Shown here piece by piece: positions 1 through 7,972 of a stretch of DNA of 64,000 nt. Positions within the stretch are counted from its first letter, which is position 1, and every line of letters begins with the position of its first letter. Source of the stretch: Solimonas variicoloris DSM 15731 (GTDB taxonomy: Bacteria > Pseudomonadota > Gammaproteobacteria > Nevskiales > Nevskiaceae); contig NZ_KB907926.1 in NCBI RefSeq assembly GCF_000382285.1, positions 62,001-126,000 on the forward strand, written 5' to 3'. Under the pieces are notes generated by a model. That model was not told the origin of the DNA. It searched no databases and worked only from the letters and a program-made list of their open reading frames with translations. Position numbers and translations under genes: made by a program.

Positions 1-1
1 A

Positions 2-217
2 CAGATCGCGCGCACGCGCATTTACAAGCAGCTGCAGGGCCTGCGCCGCCAGCCGCCGGCCGATCTCGACGGCATCGTCGACATGCTGCTCCGCGTCGCG
101 GCGATGGTCACCGCGCATCCGCAGATCGGCGAGCTCGACATCAATCCGCTGCTGGCCGACGCGCGCGGCGTGCTCGCCCTCGACGCGCGGGTCAGGGTCG
201 CCGCGCAGCCGGATTGA
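2..217 (+). CDS. C-terminal fragment of an ATP-grasp acyl-CoA synthetase (NDP-forming type)
   Basis: Only the last 71 codons are present and the gene runs off the left edge. The visible end reads ...GELDINPLLADARG.., the conserved close of the ATP-grasp domain found in ADP-forming acetyl/acyl-CoA synthetases and in the fused Pat/PatZ-type protein lysine acetyltransferases; the ELDINPL motif helps form the nucleotide/metal site. Whether the full protein carries a CoA-binding domain alone or also a GNAT domain cannot be told from here. It ends at a TGA 10 bases from the stop of the convergent permease gene. Confidence 0.75.
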   Translation, partial: QIARTRIYKQLQGLRRQPPADLDGIVDMLLRVAAMVTAHPQIGELDINPLLADARGVLALDARVRVAAQPD

Positions 218-226
218 AGGACCGCG

Positions 227-1300
227 CTAGCGTGCGTCGCCGGCCGGCCGCTCGTCCTGCATCCACAACAGCGCCTGGCCGAGGTGCAGCGCCAGCGCCA
301 GCACCGTCGGCCCGATGAAGACGCCGGCGACGCCGAACGCCAGCACGCCGCCGATCACGCCCATGAACGTCAGCGCGAACGGCAGGTGACTCGAACGGCT
401 GATCAGGAACGGCTTGATGACGTTGTCGACCGAGCTGATGCCGAAGAAGCCGTAGACGACCATGAACAGCGCCCAGCCCGGCTGGTCCTGACGGAACAGC
501 CAGAACGCGGCGGCACCCCAGATCAGCGGCGGCCCGACCGGCGCCATCGACAGCACGAAGGTCAGCGCGCCGAGCAGGAACGGATTCGGCACGCCGGCGA
601 TCGCGAAGCCGATCGTCGCCACCATCGCCTGTGCCAGCGCAGTGCCGATGACGCTGAACATCACGCCGGTCACCGTGCGCTGCGCGATCTCCAGCAGCGT
701 GCGCCCGCGCTCGCCGGCGATGCGCGTGGCGAAGGCGCGCAGCGCCGCCGCCAGTACCGCGCCGTCGCGGTAGAGGAAGAACAGCAGCAGCGCCGAGAAC
801 AGCGCCTGGCCGAGCCCGAGCCCGAGCGCGCGCCCGCCGAGCAGCGCCAGTCGCCGCGCCGGATCGACGAAGCGCCCGGCCAGTTCGGCGATGCGGTCGC
901 CGCCCGAGCCGAGCCCGTGCAGCCAGGCGCGCAGCGGCTCGCCGAGCAAGGGAATGTGCCCGAGCCAGGCCGGCGGCTCCGGCGGCCCCGCGGTCCGCCA
1001 TTCCTCGATCAGCTTCAGCAGCCACAGCGCCGCGTCACCGAGCGAGATCACCAGCATCGCCGTCGGCACGATCACGACCAGCGCGACGACCACGCAGGCC
1101 AGCAGGCTAGCGACGGTGCGCTGTCCGCCGAGGCGGTGCAGCAGCCAGACGTAGGCCGGCCAGGTCGACACCGAGATCGCGACCGCGAACAGGATCGCCG
1201 ACAGGAACGGCCGCAGCACGAACCAGCAGACCAGCACGAGCAGCAAGGCCAGCGCCATGCGCGCCAGCTGCTCGAAACGAAGGACGTCAGCGTTCGCCAC
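227..1300 (-). CDS. AI-2E family (UPF0118) membrane transporter
   Basis: The product is about 357 residues from a GTG at 1300, which follows a purine-rich GGAAGA. An in-frame ATG at 1378 would add 26 residues without membrane character, so the GTG is preferred. The first hydrophobic segments start at about residue 14 (MALALLLVLVCWFVL). Further helices and the C-terminal region with NVIKPFLISRSSHLP and GVIGGVLAFGVAGVFIGPTVLALA match the AI-2E/PerM permease family, inner-membrane proteins with roughly eight helices. Family members have been linked to autoinducer-2 export or Na+/H+ antiport; the substrate here is unknown. It lies convergent to the ATP-grasp gene, and no operon partner is evident. 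Confidence 0.88.
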   Translation of the reverse strand: MANADVLRFEQLARMALALLLVLVCWFVLRPFLSAILFAVAISVSTWPAYVWLLHRLGGQRTVASLLACVVVALVVIVPTAMLVISLGDAALWLLKLIEEWRTAGPPEPPAWLGHIPLLGEPLRAWLHGLGSGGDRIAELAGRFVDPARRLALLGGRALGLGLGQALFSALLLFFLYRDGAVLAAALRAFATRIAGERGRTLLEIAQRTVTGVMFSVIGTALAQAMVATIGFAIAGVPNPFLLGALTFVLSMAPVGPPLIWGAAAFWLFRQDQPGWALFMVVYGFFGISSVDNVIKPFLISRSSHLPFALTFMGVIGGVLAFGVAGVFIGPTVLALALHLGQALLWMQDERPAGDAR

Positions 1301-1475
1301 GAAGGGTTCTTCCGTGATGGAGGGGAGCCTGGAAAGCGCCGGCCGGCCGATTATGCGGCATCGTCGCGCGGACGCCATGCCGCCGCCCGGTTACGCCGCG
1401 GCGGCGCCGCGCGACGCGCAGGGCCGGCATCATCGCCGCCGCGCACGGCGCGGAGCATGCCGCGCCGGCCGCACG

Positions 1476-2330
1476 CTAGCGCGCCGCCAGCAGCATGATC
1501 GCCGGCACGGTCAGCGCCAGACCGGCGAAGTTGACGCGGCTCAGACGCTCGCGGAAGACGACGAGGCCGACCAGCGTGCCGAGCGCGACGACGCCGAGAT
1601 TCATCGCCGTGAACACGCGCGCCGGATCGTCGGCCAGCGCGCGGTGCGCGCGCAGGTAGAAGAGGATGTTGCCGAAGTTGAGCGCGCCGAGCGCGAGCCC
1701 GGCGACCACGCTGCGCGCGCTCAGCGGCGGCCCGCCGCGCCAGCGCCGCCCGCCGACGATCAGCGCCGCGACGACGAAGGCCAGCGCGAACACGCGCAGC
1801 AGTGACTCGCCGAGCGGAAGGCCGGCCGCCGCGACACGCTTGAGCAGCACGTCGATCGTGCCGAGTCCGACGAACACCAGCAGCGGATAGAACCAGGCGC
1901 CGTGGCCGTCGCCATCCGCGCCGCGGCCGGCCTTCCAGACCAGCGCCAGCAGTGCCAGCAGGCCGAAGGCGATGCCGAGCAGCAGCCGCGGCGTCGCCGG
2001 CTGCCCGAACACGGTGAATGCGGCGAGCAGCGACAGCAGCAGCGACAGACGCTGGGCGACGTCCGAGCGCACGATGCCGGCATGCCGCACCGACGCACCG
2101 AGCGCAAGAAAGATCGTCGGCAACAGCACGCCGAGCGCGATCAGTTCCGGCCACGGCGCCGCCTGCAGCGCCGGCACGGCGGCCGGCCGCAGCAGCGCCG
2201 CGCTGAGCAGCGCCGCGACGACATAGTTCGCCGCGACCATTTGCGGGATATCGAGCCGGCCACGCGGCGCGAGCTTGAGCAGCACGGACACCAGCACGCT
2301 GCAGGCGACGGCGAGAGCGATATGGAACAT
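1476..2330 (-). CDS. DMT/EamA-superfamily transporter
   Basis: The product is 284 residues from the ATG at 2330 (MFHIALAVACSVLVSVLLKL). It is made almost wholly of hydrophobic helices, about nine or ten, arranged as two similar halves. The second half carries NFGNILFYLRAHRAL and ends FRERLSRVNFAGLALTVPAIMLL, which is typical of drug/metabolite transporter proteins. These are inner-membrane exporters or importers of small metabolites, and the substrate cannot be inferred. The same frame stays open upstream to 3476 but overlaps the LysR gene antisense, so the ATG at 2330 is the only sensible start. It stands alone between the AI-2E gene and the LysR gene, all on the minus strand. Confidence 0.82.
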   Translation of the reverse strand: MFHIALAVACSVLVSVLLKLAPRGRLDIPQMVAANYVVAALLSAALLRPAAVPALQAAPWPELIALGVLLPTIFLALGASVRHAGIVRSDVAQRLSLLLSLLAAFTVFGQPATPRLLLGIAFGLLALLALVWKAGRGADGDGHGAWFYPLLVFVGLGTIDVLLKRVAAAGLPLGESLLRVFALAFVVAALIVGGRRWRGGPPLSARSVVAGLALGALNFGNILFYLRAHRALADDPARVFTAMNLGVVALGTLVGLVVFRERLSRVNFAGLALTVPAIMLLAAR

Positions 2331-2509
2331 GGCGAAGAGATCGGGCCGGGGAAACGGGAAACGCGCGCGGCGCGGCGGGCGGACGAACGGACGGGCGCGT
2401 AGCTTAGACCGTGCGGCGCGCGCCGCGGCCCACCTGTGCGGCACTCGCCGTGCGCAAGCGCAAACGTCGCCGCCGAGTCCGCGCACGCGGCGGCGCGGAC
2501 GACGGCGCT

Positions 2510-3430
2510 TCAGGGCGACGCGGCGCGCGCCGTGCCCGACAGCAGCGGCTGCGCTTCGCCGATCAGCGACGCCAGCAGGTCGGCCATGAAGCGTACGCGC
2601 GGCGAACGCCGCACGTCCGGGTGCATCACCAGCCACAGCGGCCGCACCGTCGGACAGGCCGGGCCGGGCAGCGGCGCCAGCGCCGTGTCGCCGTGCGTCA
2701 GGAAATGCGGCAGCACGGCGGCGCCGAGGCCGGCGCGCGCCGCGTGCAGCAGCGCGGCGAGATCGTTGCTGCGCAGCACGATGCGACGTCCGGCCAGCTG
2801 CTGATCGAGCCAGGCCTGCTGCGGCACGCGGCTGAGGCTTTCGTCGTAGCCGAGGAATTCCCAGGCGTCGCGCGGCCGGTCGGCGTAGCCCGGCCGCGCG
2901 TAGAGCCCATAGCCCATCTCGCCGACGCGGCGCGCGACCAGCCCCGGCGCGTCGGGCCGCGACATGCGGATCGCGAGATCGGCCTCGCGGCGCGCCAGGT
3001 TCGCGTCGCGGGTCTCGCCGACCATTTCCAGTTCGAGGTTCGGCCATTGCGAACGCCGCTCGGCAAGACGCGGCACCAGCAGATGGCTGGCCAGCGCCGG
3101 CGGCGCGGAAACCCGCACGGTGCCCTGCAGCGAGGCGACGCCGAGCGCGAGCCGCGAGAACGCCTGGGCCTCGTCGTCGAGCCGGCCGGCCTGCGCGAGC
3201 AGGGCTTCGCCTTCGGCGGTCGGCGACCAGCCCTTCGCCAGGCGGTCGAACAGGCGCACGCCGAGGCGCTGCTCCAGAGCCTCGACACGCCGCGCGACCG
3301 TCGAATGCTCGACGGCCAGGCGACGGGCCGCGCCGGACAGGCTGCCGGCTCGCGCCAGCTCCAGGAAATAGCGGATGTCGTCCCATTGCAGATGCCGGGA
3401 CGCGGCGGCGATGTCCGTGTTTTTTTGCAC
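2510..3430 (-). CDS. LysR-family transcriptional regulator
   Basis: The product is 306 residues, the usual LysR length. It has an N-terminal winged helix-turn-helix (about residues 16-76: DDIRYFLELARAGSLSGAAR ... VARRVEALEQRLGVRLFDR) followed by a substrate-binding domain (about 95-295). The start codon is GTG at 3430. It is divergently transcribed from the quinone oxidoreductase gene with 90 bp between the starts, the classic LysR arrangement, so it most likely controls that gene and the SDR behind it. The intergenic region holds an interrupted dyad TTCG-N7-CGAA (3439-3453) that fits the T-N11-A LysR box. The inducer is unknown. Confidence 0.9.
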   Translation of the reverse strand: MQKNTDIAAASRHLQWDDIRYFLELARAGSLSGAARRLAVEHSTVARRVEALEQRLGVRLFDRLAKGWSPTAEGEALLAQAGRLDDEAQAFSRLALGVASLQGTVRVSAPPALASHLLVPRLAERRSQWPNLELEMVGETRDANLARREADLAIRMSRPDAPGLVARRVGEMGYGLYARPGYADRPRDAWEFLGYDESLSRVPQQAWLDQQLAGRRIVLRSNDLAALLHAARAGLGAAVLPHFLTHGDTALAPLPGPACPTVRPLWLVMHPDVRRSPRVRFMADLLASLIGEAQPLLSGTARAASP

Positions 3431-3438
3431 AGTGCATG

Positions 3439-3453
3439 TTCGCTTTTGCCGAA
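3439..3453. promoter_or_regulatory. Candidate LysR-box operator
   Basis: TTCGCTTTTGCCGAA is an interrupted dyad with the T-N11-A spacing bound by LysR-type regulators. It sits 9 bp upstream of the LysR start codon and about 70 bp upstream of the divergent oxidoreductase, where an autoregulatory LysR site is expected. This is motif-level evidence only. Confidence 0.4.
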
Positions 3454-3520
3454 TTCCTGTGCAACGACACGCTCACTACGCTGCGCCTCGTCCCTGATGT
3501 TCCTGACGCGAGGCTCGACG

Positions 3521-4525
3521 ATGAACGCTCTTCCCCACTCCACGGCGACCGCGGTCCGCGAGATCTGCATCGCGCAATACGGCGATCGCTCGACGCTGAC
3601 GGCGCGTCAGGTCGAACTGCCGCCGCCGGGCGCCGGCGAGGTGCGCGTCCGCCACAGCGCGATCGGCGTCAACTTCGTCGACGTCTACCACCGCACCGGC
3701 CTTTACGCGCTGCCGCGGCTGCCGGCCGTGCTCGGCGTCGAGGCGGCCGGCGTCATCGAGGCGGTCGGCGCGGGCGTCGATACGCTGCGGCCGGGACAGC
3801 GCGTGGTCTACGCCGGACCGCCGGCCGGCGCCTACAGCAGCGCCCGCAACCTGCCGGCGGCGCGTGCGATCGCGCTGCCCGACGACATCGACGCCGACGC
3901 TGCCGCCAGCCTGCTGCTGCGCGGCATCACCGCGCACATGCTGCTGCACTACGTCCGGCCGTTGAAAGCCGGCGATACGCTGCTGGTCCATGCCGCAGCC
4001 GGCGGACTGGGGCTGGTGCTCGTGCAGTGGGCCAAGCGCCTCGGCGCGCGCGTGATCGGCACGGTCGGCAGCGCCGGCAAGGCAGCGCTGGCGACGCAGC
4101 ACGGCCTCGACCACGCCGTGCTGCATCGCGAGCAGGATTTCGTCGCCGCCGTGCAGGCGCTGACCGACGGTCGCGGCGTGGACTACGCCATCGACGGCAT
4201 CGGCGGCGCGACGCTGGCGCGGACGATGGCCACGGTGCGGCCGTACGGCATGGTTGCCAGCGTCGGCCAGGTCGCCGGCGATCCGGGCCCGCTCGATCTG
4301 TCGCTGCTCGGGCCGGCGCGCTCGATCGCGCTGTCGCGGCCCGGCGTCTTCCGCTTCATGAGCGAGCCGGCCCTCTATCGCGAGGGCGCGCTGGCGACGC
4401 TGCAGCAGCTGCGCGCGGGCCTGCGCGCCAACATCGGCGCCGTGCTGCCGCTGGTGCAGGCGGCCGAGGCCCATCGCCGGCTCGAAAGCGGCGAGAGCGG
4501 CGGCGCGATCCTGCTGCGGCCATGA
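3521..4525 (+). CDS. Zinc-independent quinone oxidoreductase (MDR superfamily, QOR-like)
   Basis: The product is 334 residues from the ATG at 3521, preceded by a GAGG element. The N-terminal GroES-like domain carries GVNFVDVYHRTGLY, the hallmark of QorA-type enzymes. The Rossmann half carries HAAAGGLGLVLVQWAKRLGA, the NADPH-binding AAxGGxG loop. The catalytic zinc cysteines of true alcohol dehydrogenases are absent, which supports one-electron or two-electron reduction of quinones with NADPH in the cytosol. Its stop overlaps the ATG of the following SDR gene (ATGA), so the two are cotranslated, and the divergent LysR gene is the likely regulator. Confidence 0.88.
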   Translation: MNALPHSTATAVREICIAQYGDRSTLTARQVELPPPGAGEVRVRHSAIGVNFVDVYHRTGLYALPRLPAVLGVEAAGVIEAVGAGVDTLRPGQRVVYAGPPAGAYSSARNLPAARAIALPDDIDADAAASLLLRGITAHMLLHYVRPLKAGDTLLVHAAAGGLGLVLVQWAKRLGARVIGTVGSAGKAALATQHGLDHAVLHREQDFVAAVQALTDGRGVDYAIDGIGGATLARTMATVRPYGMVASVGQVAGDPGPLDLSLLGPARSIALSRPGVFRFMSEPALYREGALATLQQLRAGLRANIGAVLPLVQAAEAHRRLESGESGGAILLRP

Positions 4526-5298
4526 ACGCATCCAGCTCCAGCCGCGCGCCGGCCGCGCCCGCGCCCGCGCCCGCCAGGACCGCGATCGTCACCGGCGGCG
4601 GCACCGGCATCGGCCGCGCCGTCAGCCTGCGCCTCGCCGCGGCCGGCTGCCGCGTCGCCGTGGTCTATTCGCGCAGCGAAGCCGACGCGCACGCCACCGT
4701 CGCGCAGGCGCGGCGCGCCGGCGGCGACGCGCTCGCCATCCGCGCCGACGTCGCCGACGACCGGCAGGCGCGACGCCTGGTCGCCGACGTGGTCGCGCGC
4801 TTCGGCGGCCTCGACTATCTCGTCAACAATGCCGGCATCACCCAGCAGCTGCCGTTCGACGATCTGGAGGCGATCGCGGACGACACCTGGGATCGTCTGA
4901 TCGCCGTCAACGTCAAAGGCACCTTCCACTGCTGCCGCGCTGCCGCGCCGTACCTGCGCGCCGCCGGCGGCGCCATCGTCAACGTCGGCAGCATCGCCGG
5001 CGAAACCGGTTACGGCTCGTCGATGCCGTATGCGGTCTCGAAGGCCGCGGTGCACGGCCTGACGCGGGCGCTGGCCCGCGCCCTGGCGCCCGAGGTGCGC
5101 GTCAACGGCATCGCGCCCGGCGCGGTCGCGACGCGCTGGTGGTGCGGACACGAGCACAAGATGCGGCAGCTGTCCGGCGATCTGCCGCTGCAGCGCATCT
5201 CCAGCGCCGAGGACATCGCCGCCACGATCTGCGCCTTGCTCGACGCGCGGTCGCTGACCGGCCAGATCGTGCGCGCCGACAACGGACAGACGCTGTAG
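4522..5298 (+). CDS. SDR-family oxidoreductase (FabG-like)
   Basis: The product is 258 residues. It has an Ala/Pro-rich N-terminal stretch of about 18 residues, then the dinucleotide-binding TGGGTGIG (24-31), NNAG, and the catalytic set Ser157-Tyr170-Lys174 (GSIAGETG ... YAVSK). These define a classical short-chain dehydrogenase similar to 3-oxoacyl-ACP reductases and glucose/3-ketosteroid dehydrogenases. The substrate is unknown. The start overlaps the upstream quinone oxidoreductase stop by 4 bp, so the pair form one LysR-associated operon. A GC hairpin (5305-5326) follows the stop. Confidence 0.85.
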   Translation: MNASSSSRAPAAPAPAPARTAIVTGGGTGIGRAVSLRLAAAGCRVAVVYSRSEADAHATVAQARRAGGDALAIRADVADDRQARRLVADVVARFGGLDYLVNNAGITQQLPFDDLEAIADDTWDRLIAVNVKGTFHCCRAAAPYLRAAGGAIVNVGSIAGETGYGSSMPYAVSKAAVHGLTRALARALAPEVRVNGIAPGAVATRWWCGHEHKMRQLSGDLPLQRISSAEDIAATICALLDARSLTGQIVRADNGQTL

Positions 5299-5304
5299 GA
5301 CCCG

Positions 5305-5326
5305 GCGCCGCCGCGCGAAGCGGCGC
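5305..5326 (+). terminator. GC hairpin after the SDR gene, possible weak terminator
   Basis: GCGCCGC pairs with GCGGCGC around a short loop immediately downstream of the SDR stop. No T-tract follows, so intrinsic termination would be weak. Confidence 0.3.
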
Positions 5327-5392
5327 GCGCTTGCGCTGGATCAAGGGCGCAGAACGGCGAAACCCCTATGCTGAGCGCACAGGGAGTTTCCG

Positions 5393-6889
5393 ATGCCACG
5401 CTTGCCAGCCTCGTTCCGTTGCGGTGCCGCGCGCAGCCGCGCATGCCTGTGCCGTTTCGGTGCGGCAGGCGCGCTCGTCGGAGTGCTCGCCGCCTGCGTC
5501 GATCTATCGCCGCGCTACGTGCGGCCGGCGGCACCGGTGCCGGCCGCCTACCCGCAGGAAGCGGCAGCCGCGGCGAGCGACGCCGGCGTCGAAGCGGACT
5601 GGCGCCACTACTTCACCGACCCGCAGCTGCAGAGCCTGATCCGCGTCGCGCTGGCGAACAACCGCGACCTGCGCATCGCCGCGCTGCGCACGCAGGAAGC
5701 GCGCGCGGCCTACGCGATCCAGCGCGCCGACCAGTGGCCGACGCTCGCCGTCGGCGCGCAGGCGGCGCGGGCGCGCACGCCGGGCGATCTGAACATGAGC
5801 GGCCGACCGGTCGTCGGCGGCGACAACGAGGCCTATGTCGGCATCAGCAGCTGGGAACTCGATCTCTGGGGCCGCGTGCGCAATCTCAAGCAGTCGGCGC
5901 TGCAGGACTACCTGGCGAGCGAGGCGGCGCGGCACGGCGTGCGCGTGTCGCTGATCGCGCAGCTCGCCGACGGCTACCTGCAGCTGCGCGAACTCGACGA
6001 ACGTCTGACGCTGACGCGGCAGACCATCGACAGCCGCCAGGAATCGTTCCGCATCTTCAAGCGGCGCTACGAGGTCGGCGCGATCTCCAAGCTCGACCTG
6101 ACGCAGGTCGAAACGCTGCTCAACCAGGCGCAGTCGCTCAGCGCCCAGCTCGAGCAGGCCCGCGCCAGTCAGGTCCATGCGCTGCAGCAGCTGGCCGGCA
6201 CCACGATCGAGCTGGCGCCGAGCGAGCGCGGCTTCGACGACGGTGCGGTGCTCGCCGGCCTGCCGCCGGGCCTGCCGTCGTCGCTGCTGACACGCCGCCC
6301 CGACCTCATGGCCGCCGAGCACCGCCTGCGCGCCGCGCACGCCAATATCGGCGCGGCGCGCGCGGCGTTCTTCCCGCGCATCGCCCTGACCGGCACCTTC
6401 GGCACGGCGAGCGCCGAACTCGACGGCCTGTTCGATTCCGGCAGCCGCGCGTGGACCTTCGTGCCGACGCTGGCGCTGCCGATCTTCGACGGCGGTCGGC
6501 GTCGCGCCGGCCTCGATCTGGCCGAAGTCCGCCGCAACCTCGCCGTCGCCGATTACGAAAAGACCGTGCAGACCGCGTTCCGCGAAGTCTCCGACGCGCT
6601 GTCGGCGCGGCGCTGGCTCGCCGAGCAGGTGCGTATCCAGCGCCAGACGCTCGATGCGCAGGCCGAGCGTGCACGGCTGGCGCGGCTGCGCTACGACAGC
6701 GGCGCCTCGCCCTACCTCGAAGTGCTGGACGCGCAGCGCGACCTGCTGTCGGCACAGCAGGCGCTGGTGCAGACGCGCCGCGCGCTGCTGTCGAGCGAGG
6801 TCGCGCTGTATGCTGCGCTCGGCGGCGGCAGCCACGACATCCCCGCCGATTCCCCTGCCCGCTCCGCCGCCGCCGAGGCCGCTCCGTGA
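5393..6889 (+). CDS. NodT/OprM-family outer-membrane efflux lipoprotein
   Basis: The product is 498 residues. The N-terminus is a lipoprotein signal with lipobox LAAC (Cys35), and two outer membrane efflux protein domains follow. The repeated features LDLWGRVRNLK, LARLRYDSGASPYLEVLDAQ and LTRRPDLMAAEHRLRAAHANIGAARAAFFPRI are diagnostic of NodT/OprM channels, which form trimeric TolC-like tunnels through the outer membrane and periplasm. A good Shine-Dalgarno (GGAG, 7 nt) precedes the ATG. It is the first gene of the efflux operon, and its stop overlaps the GTG start of the adaptor gene (GTGA), so it should supply the outer-membrane exit for the ABC-type pump encoded downstream. Confidence 0.92.
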   Translation: MPRLPASFRCGAARSRACLCRFGAAGALVGVLAACVDLSPRYVRPAAPVPAAYPQEAAAAASDAGVEADWRHYFTDPQLQSLIRVALANNRDLRIAALRTQEARAAYAIQRADQWPTLAVGAQAARARTPGDLNMSGRPVVGGDNEAYVGISSWELDLWGRVRNLKQSALQDYLASEAARHGVRVSLIAQLADGYLQLRELDERLTLTRQTIDSRQESFRIFKRRYEVGAISKLDLTQVETLLNQAQSLSAQLEQARASQVHALQQLAGTTIELAPSERGFDDGAVLAGLPPGLPSSLLTRRPDLMAAEHRLRAAHANIGAARAAFFPRIALTGTFGTASAELDGLFDSGSRAWTFVPTLALPIFDGGRRRAGLDLAEVRRNLAVADYEKTVQTAFREVSDALSARRWLAEQVRIQRQTLDAQAERARLARLRYDSGASPYLEVLDAQRDLLSAQQALVQTRRALLSSEVALYAALGGGSHDIPADSPARSAAAEAAP

Positions 6890-7968
6890 TCGAGATTCGT
6901 CCCCTCCTGAAGAAGGTGGCCGTGCCCGCCGCCGCCGTCCTCGTCGTGCTCGCGATCGCGCTGTACGCCTGGACCCGGCTGCAGTCGGACAGCGACAGCA
7001 CCGGCTTCGCCAGCGGCAACGGCCGCATCGAGGCGACCGAGATCGACATCGCGCCGAAGCTGCCGGGCCGTGTCGCCGACATCCTGGTGCGCGAAGGCGA
7101 CTTCGTCAGCGCCGGCCAGGTGCTCGCGCAAATGGACGTGCAGTCGCTGCAGGCGCAGCGCGACGAGGCCCAGGCCAGCCGCCTGCGCGCGGTCTACGCG
7201 GTCGGCGCCGCCGAGGCGCAGGTCGCGCTGCAGCAGGCCGATCTGGCCGCGCAGCAGGCGCTGATCCACCAGCGCGAGAGCGAGCTCGACGCCGCGCAGC
7301 GCCGCCTCGCACGCTCGGAAACGCTGGCGCGCGAAGGCGCGTCCTCGCAGCAGGAGCTCGACGACGACCGCGCCCGCGAGCGCGGTGCGCAGGCGGCGCT
7401 CGCGGCGACGCGCGCCCAGGCCAGCGCCGCGCAGGCCGCCGTCGACGCCGCCCGCGCACAGGTCACCGGCGCACGCTCGGCGGTGACGGCCGCCGAGGCG
7501 ACGGTCGCGCGCATCGACGTCGACATCGCCGACAGTGCCCTCAAGTCGCCGCGCGACGCGCGCGTGCAATACCGCGTCGCCCAGCCCGGCGAAGTGCTCG
7601 GCGCCGGCGGCAAGGTGCTGAACCTCATCGACCTGTCCGACGTCTACATGACCTTCTTCCTGCCGGAGACGGTCGCCGGCCGCGTCGCGCTCGGCAGCGA
7701 GGCGCGCATCGTGCTCGACGCCGCGCCGAATCTGGTGATCCCGGCGACGATCTCCTACGTCGCCAGCGCCGCACAGTTCACGCCCAAGACCGTGGAAACG
7801 GCGAGCGAGCGCCAGAAGCTGATGTTCCGCGTCAAGGCGCAGATTCCGCGCAGCCTGCTGCAGAAGTATCTGAACCAGGTCAAGACCGGCCTGCCCGGCG
7901 TCGCCTGGGTGCGCATCGATGCGCAGGCACCGTGGCCGTCGCGGCTCGACGTCAAGGTTCTGGACTGA
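6886..7968 (+). CDS. HlyD-family periplasmic adaptor (YhiI-like membrane fusion protein)
   Basis: The product is 360 residues from a GTG at 6886 that overlaps the previous stop. One transmembrane anchor lies at about residues 11-29. It is followed by the first half of a lipoyl domain ([22 protein letters not shown]), a long Ala/Gln-rich alpha-helical coiled coil (about 85-205), the second lipoyl half and a beta-barrel region ([21 protein letters not shown]). This is the layout of adaptors that bridge an inner-membrane pump and an outer-membrane channel. By neighbourhood it matches E. coli YhiI, which precedes rbbA and yhhJ. Confidence 0.9.
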   Translation: MIEIRPLLKKVAVPAAAVLVVLAIALYAWTRLQSDSDSTGFASGNGRIEATEIDIAPKLPGRVADILVREGDFVSAGQVLAQMDVQSLQAQRDEAQASRLRAVYAVGAAEAQVALQQADLAAQQALIHQRESELDAAQRRLARSETLAREGASSQQELDDDRARERGAQAALAATRAQASAAQAAVDAARAQVTGARSAVTAAEATVARIDVDIADSALKSPRDARVQYRVAQPGEVLGAGGKVLNLIDLSDVYMTFFLPETVAGRVALGSEARIVLDAAPNLVIPATISYVASAAQFTPKTVETASERQKLMFRVKAQIPRSLLQKYLNQVKTGLPGVAWVRIDAQAPWPSRLDVKVLD

Positions 7969-7972
7969 GCCC

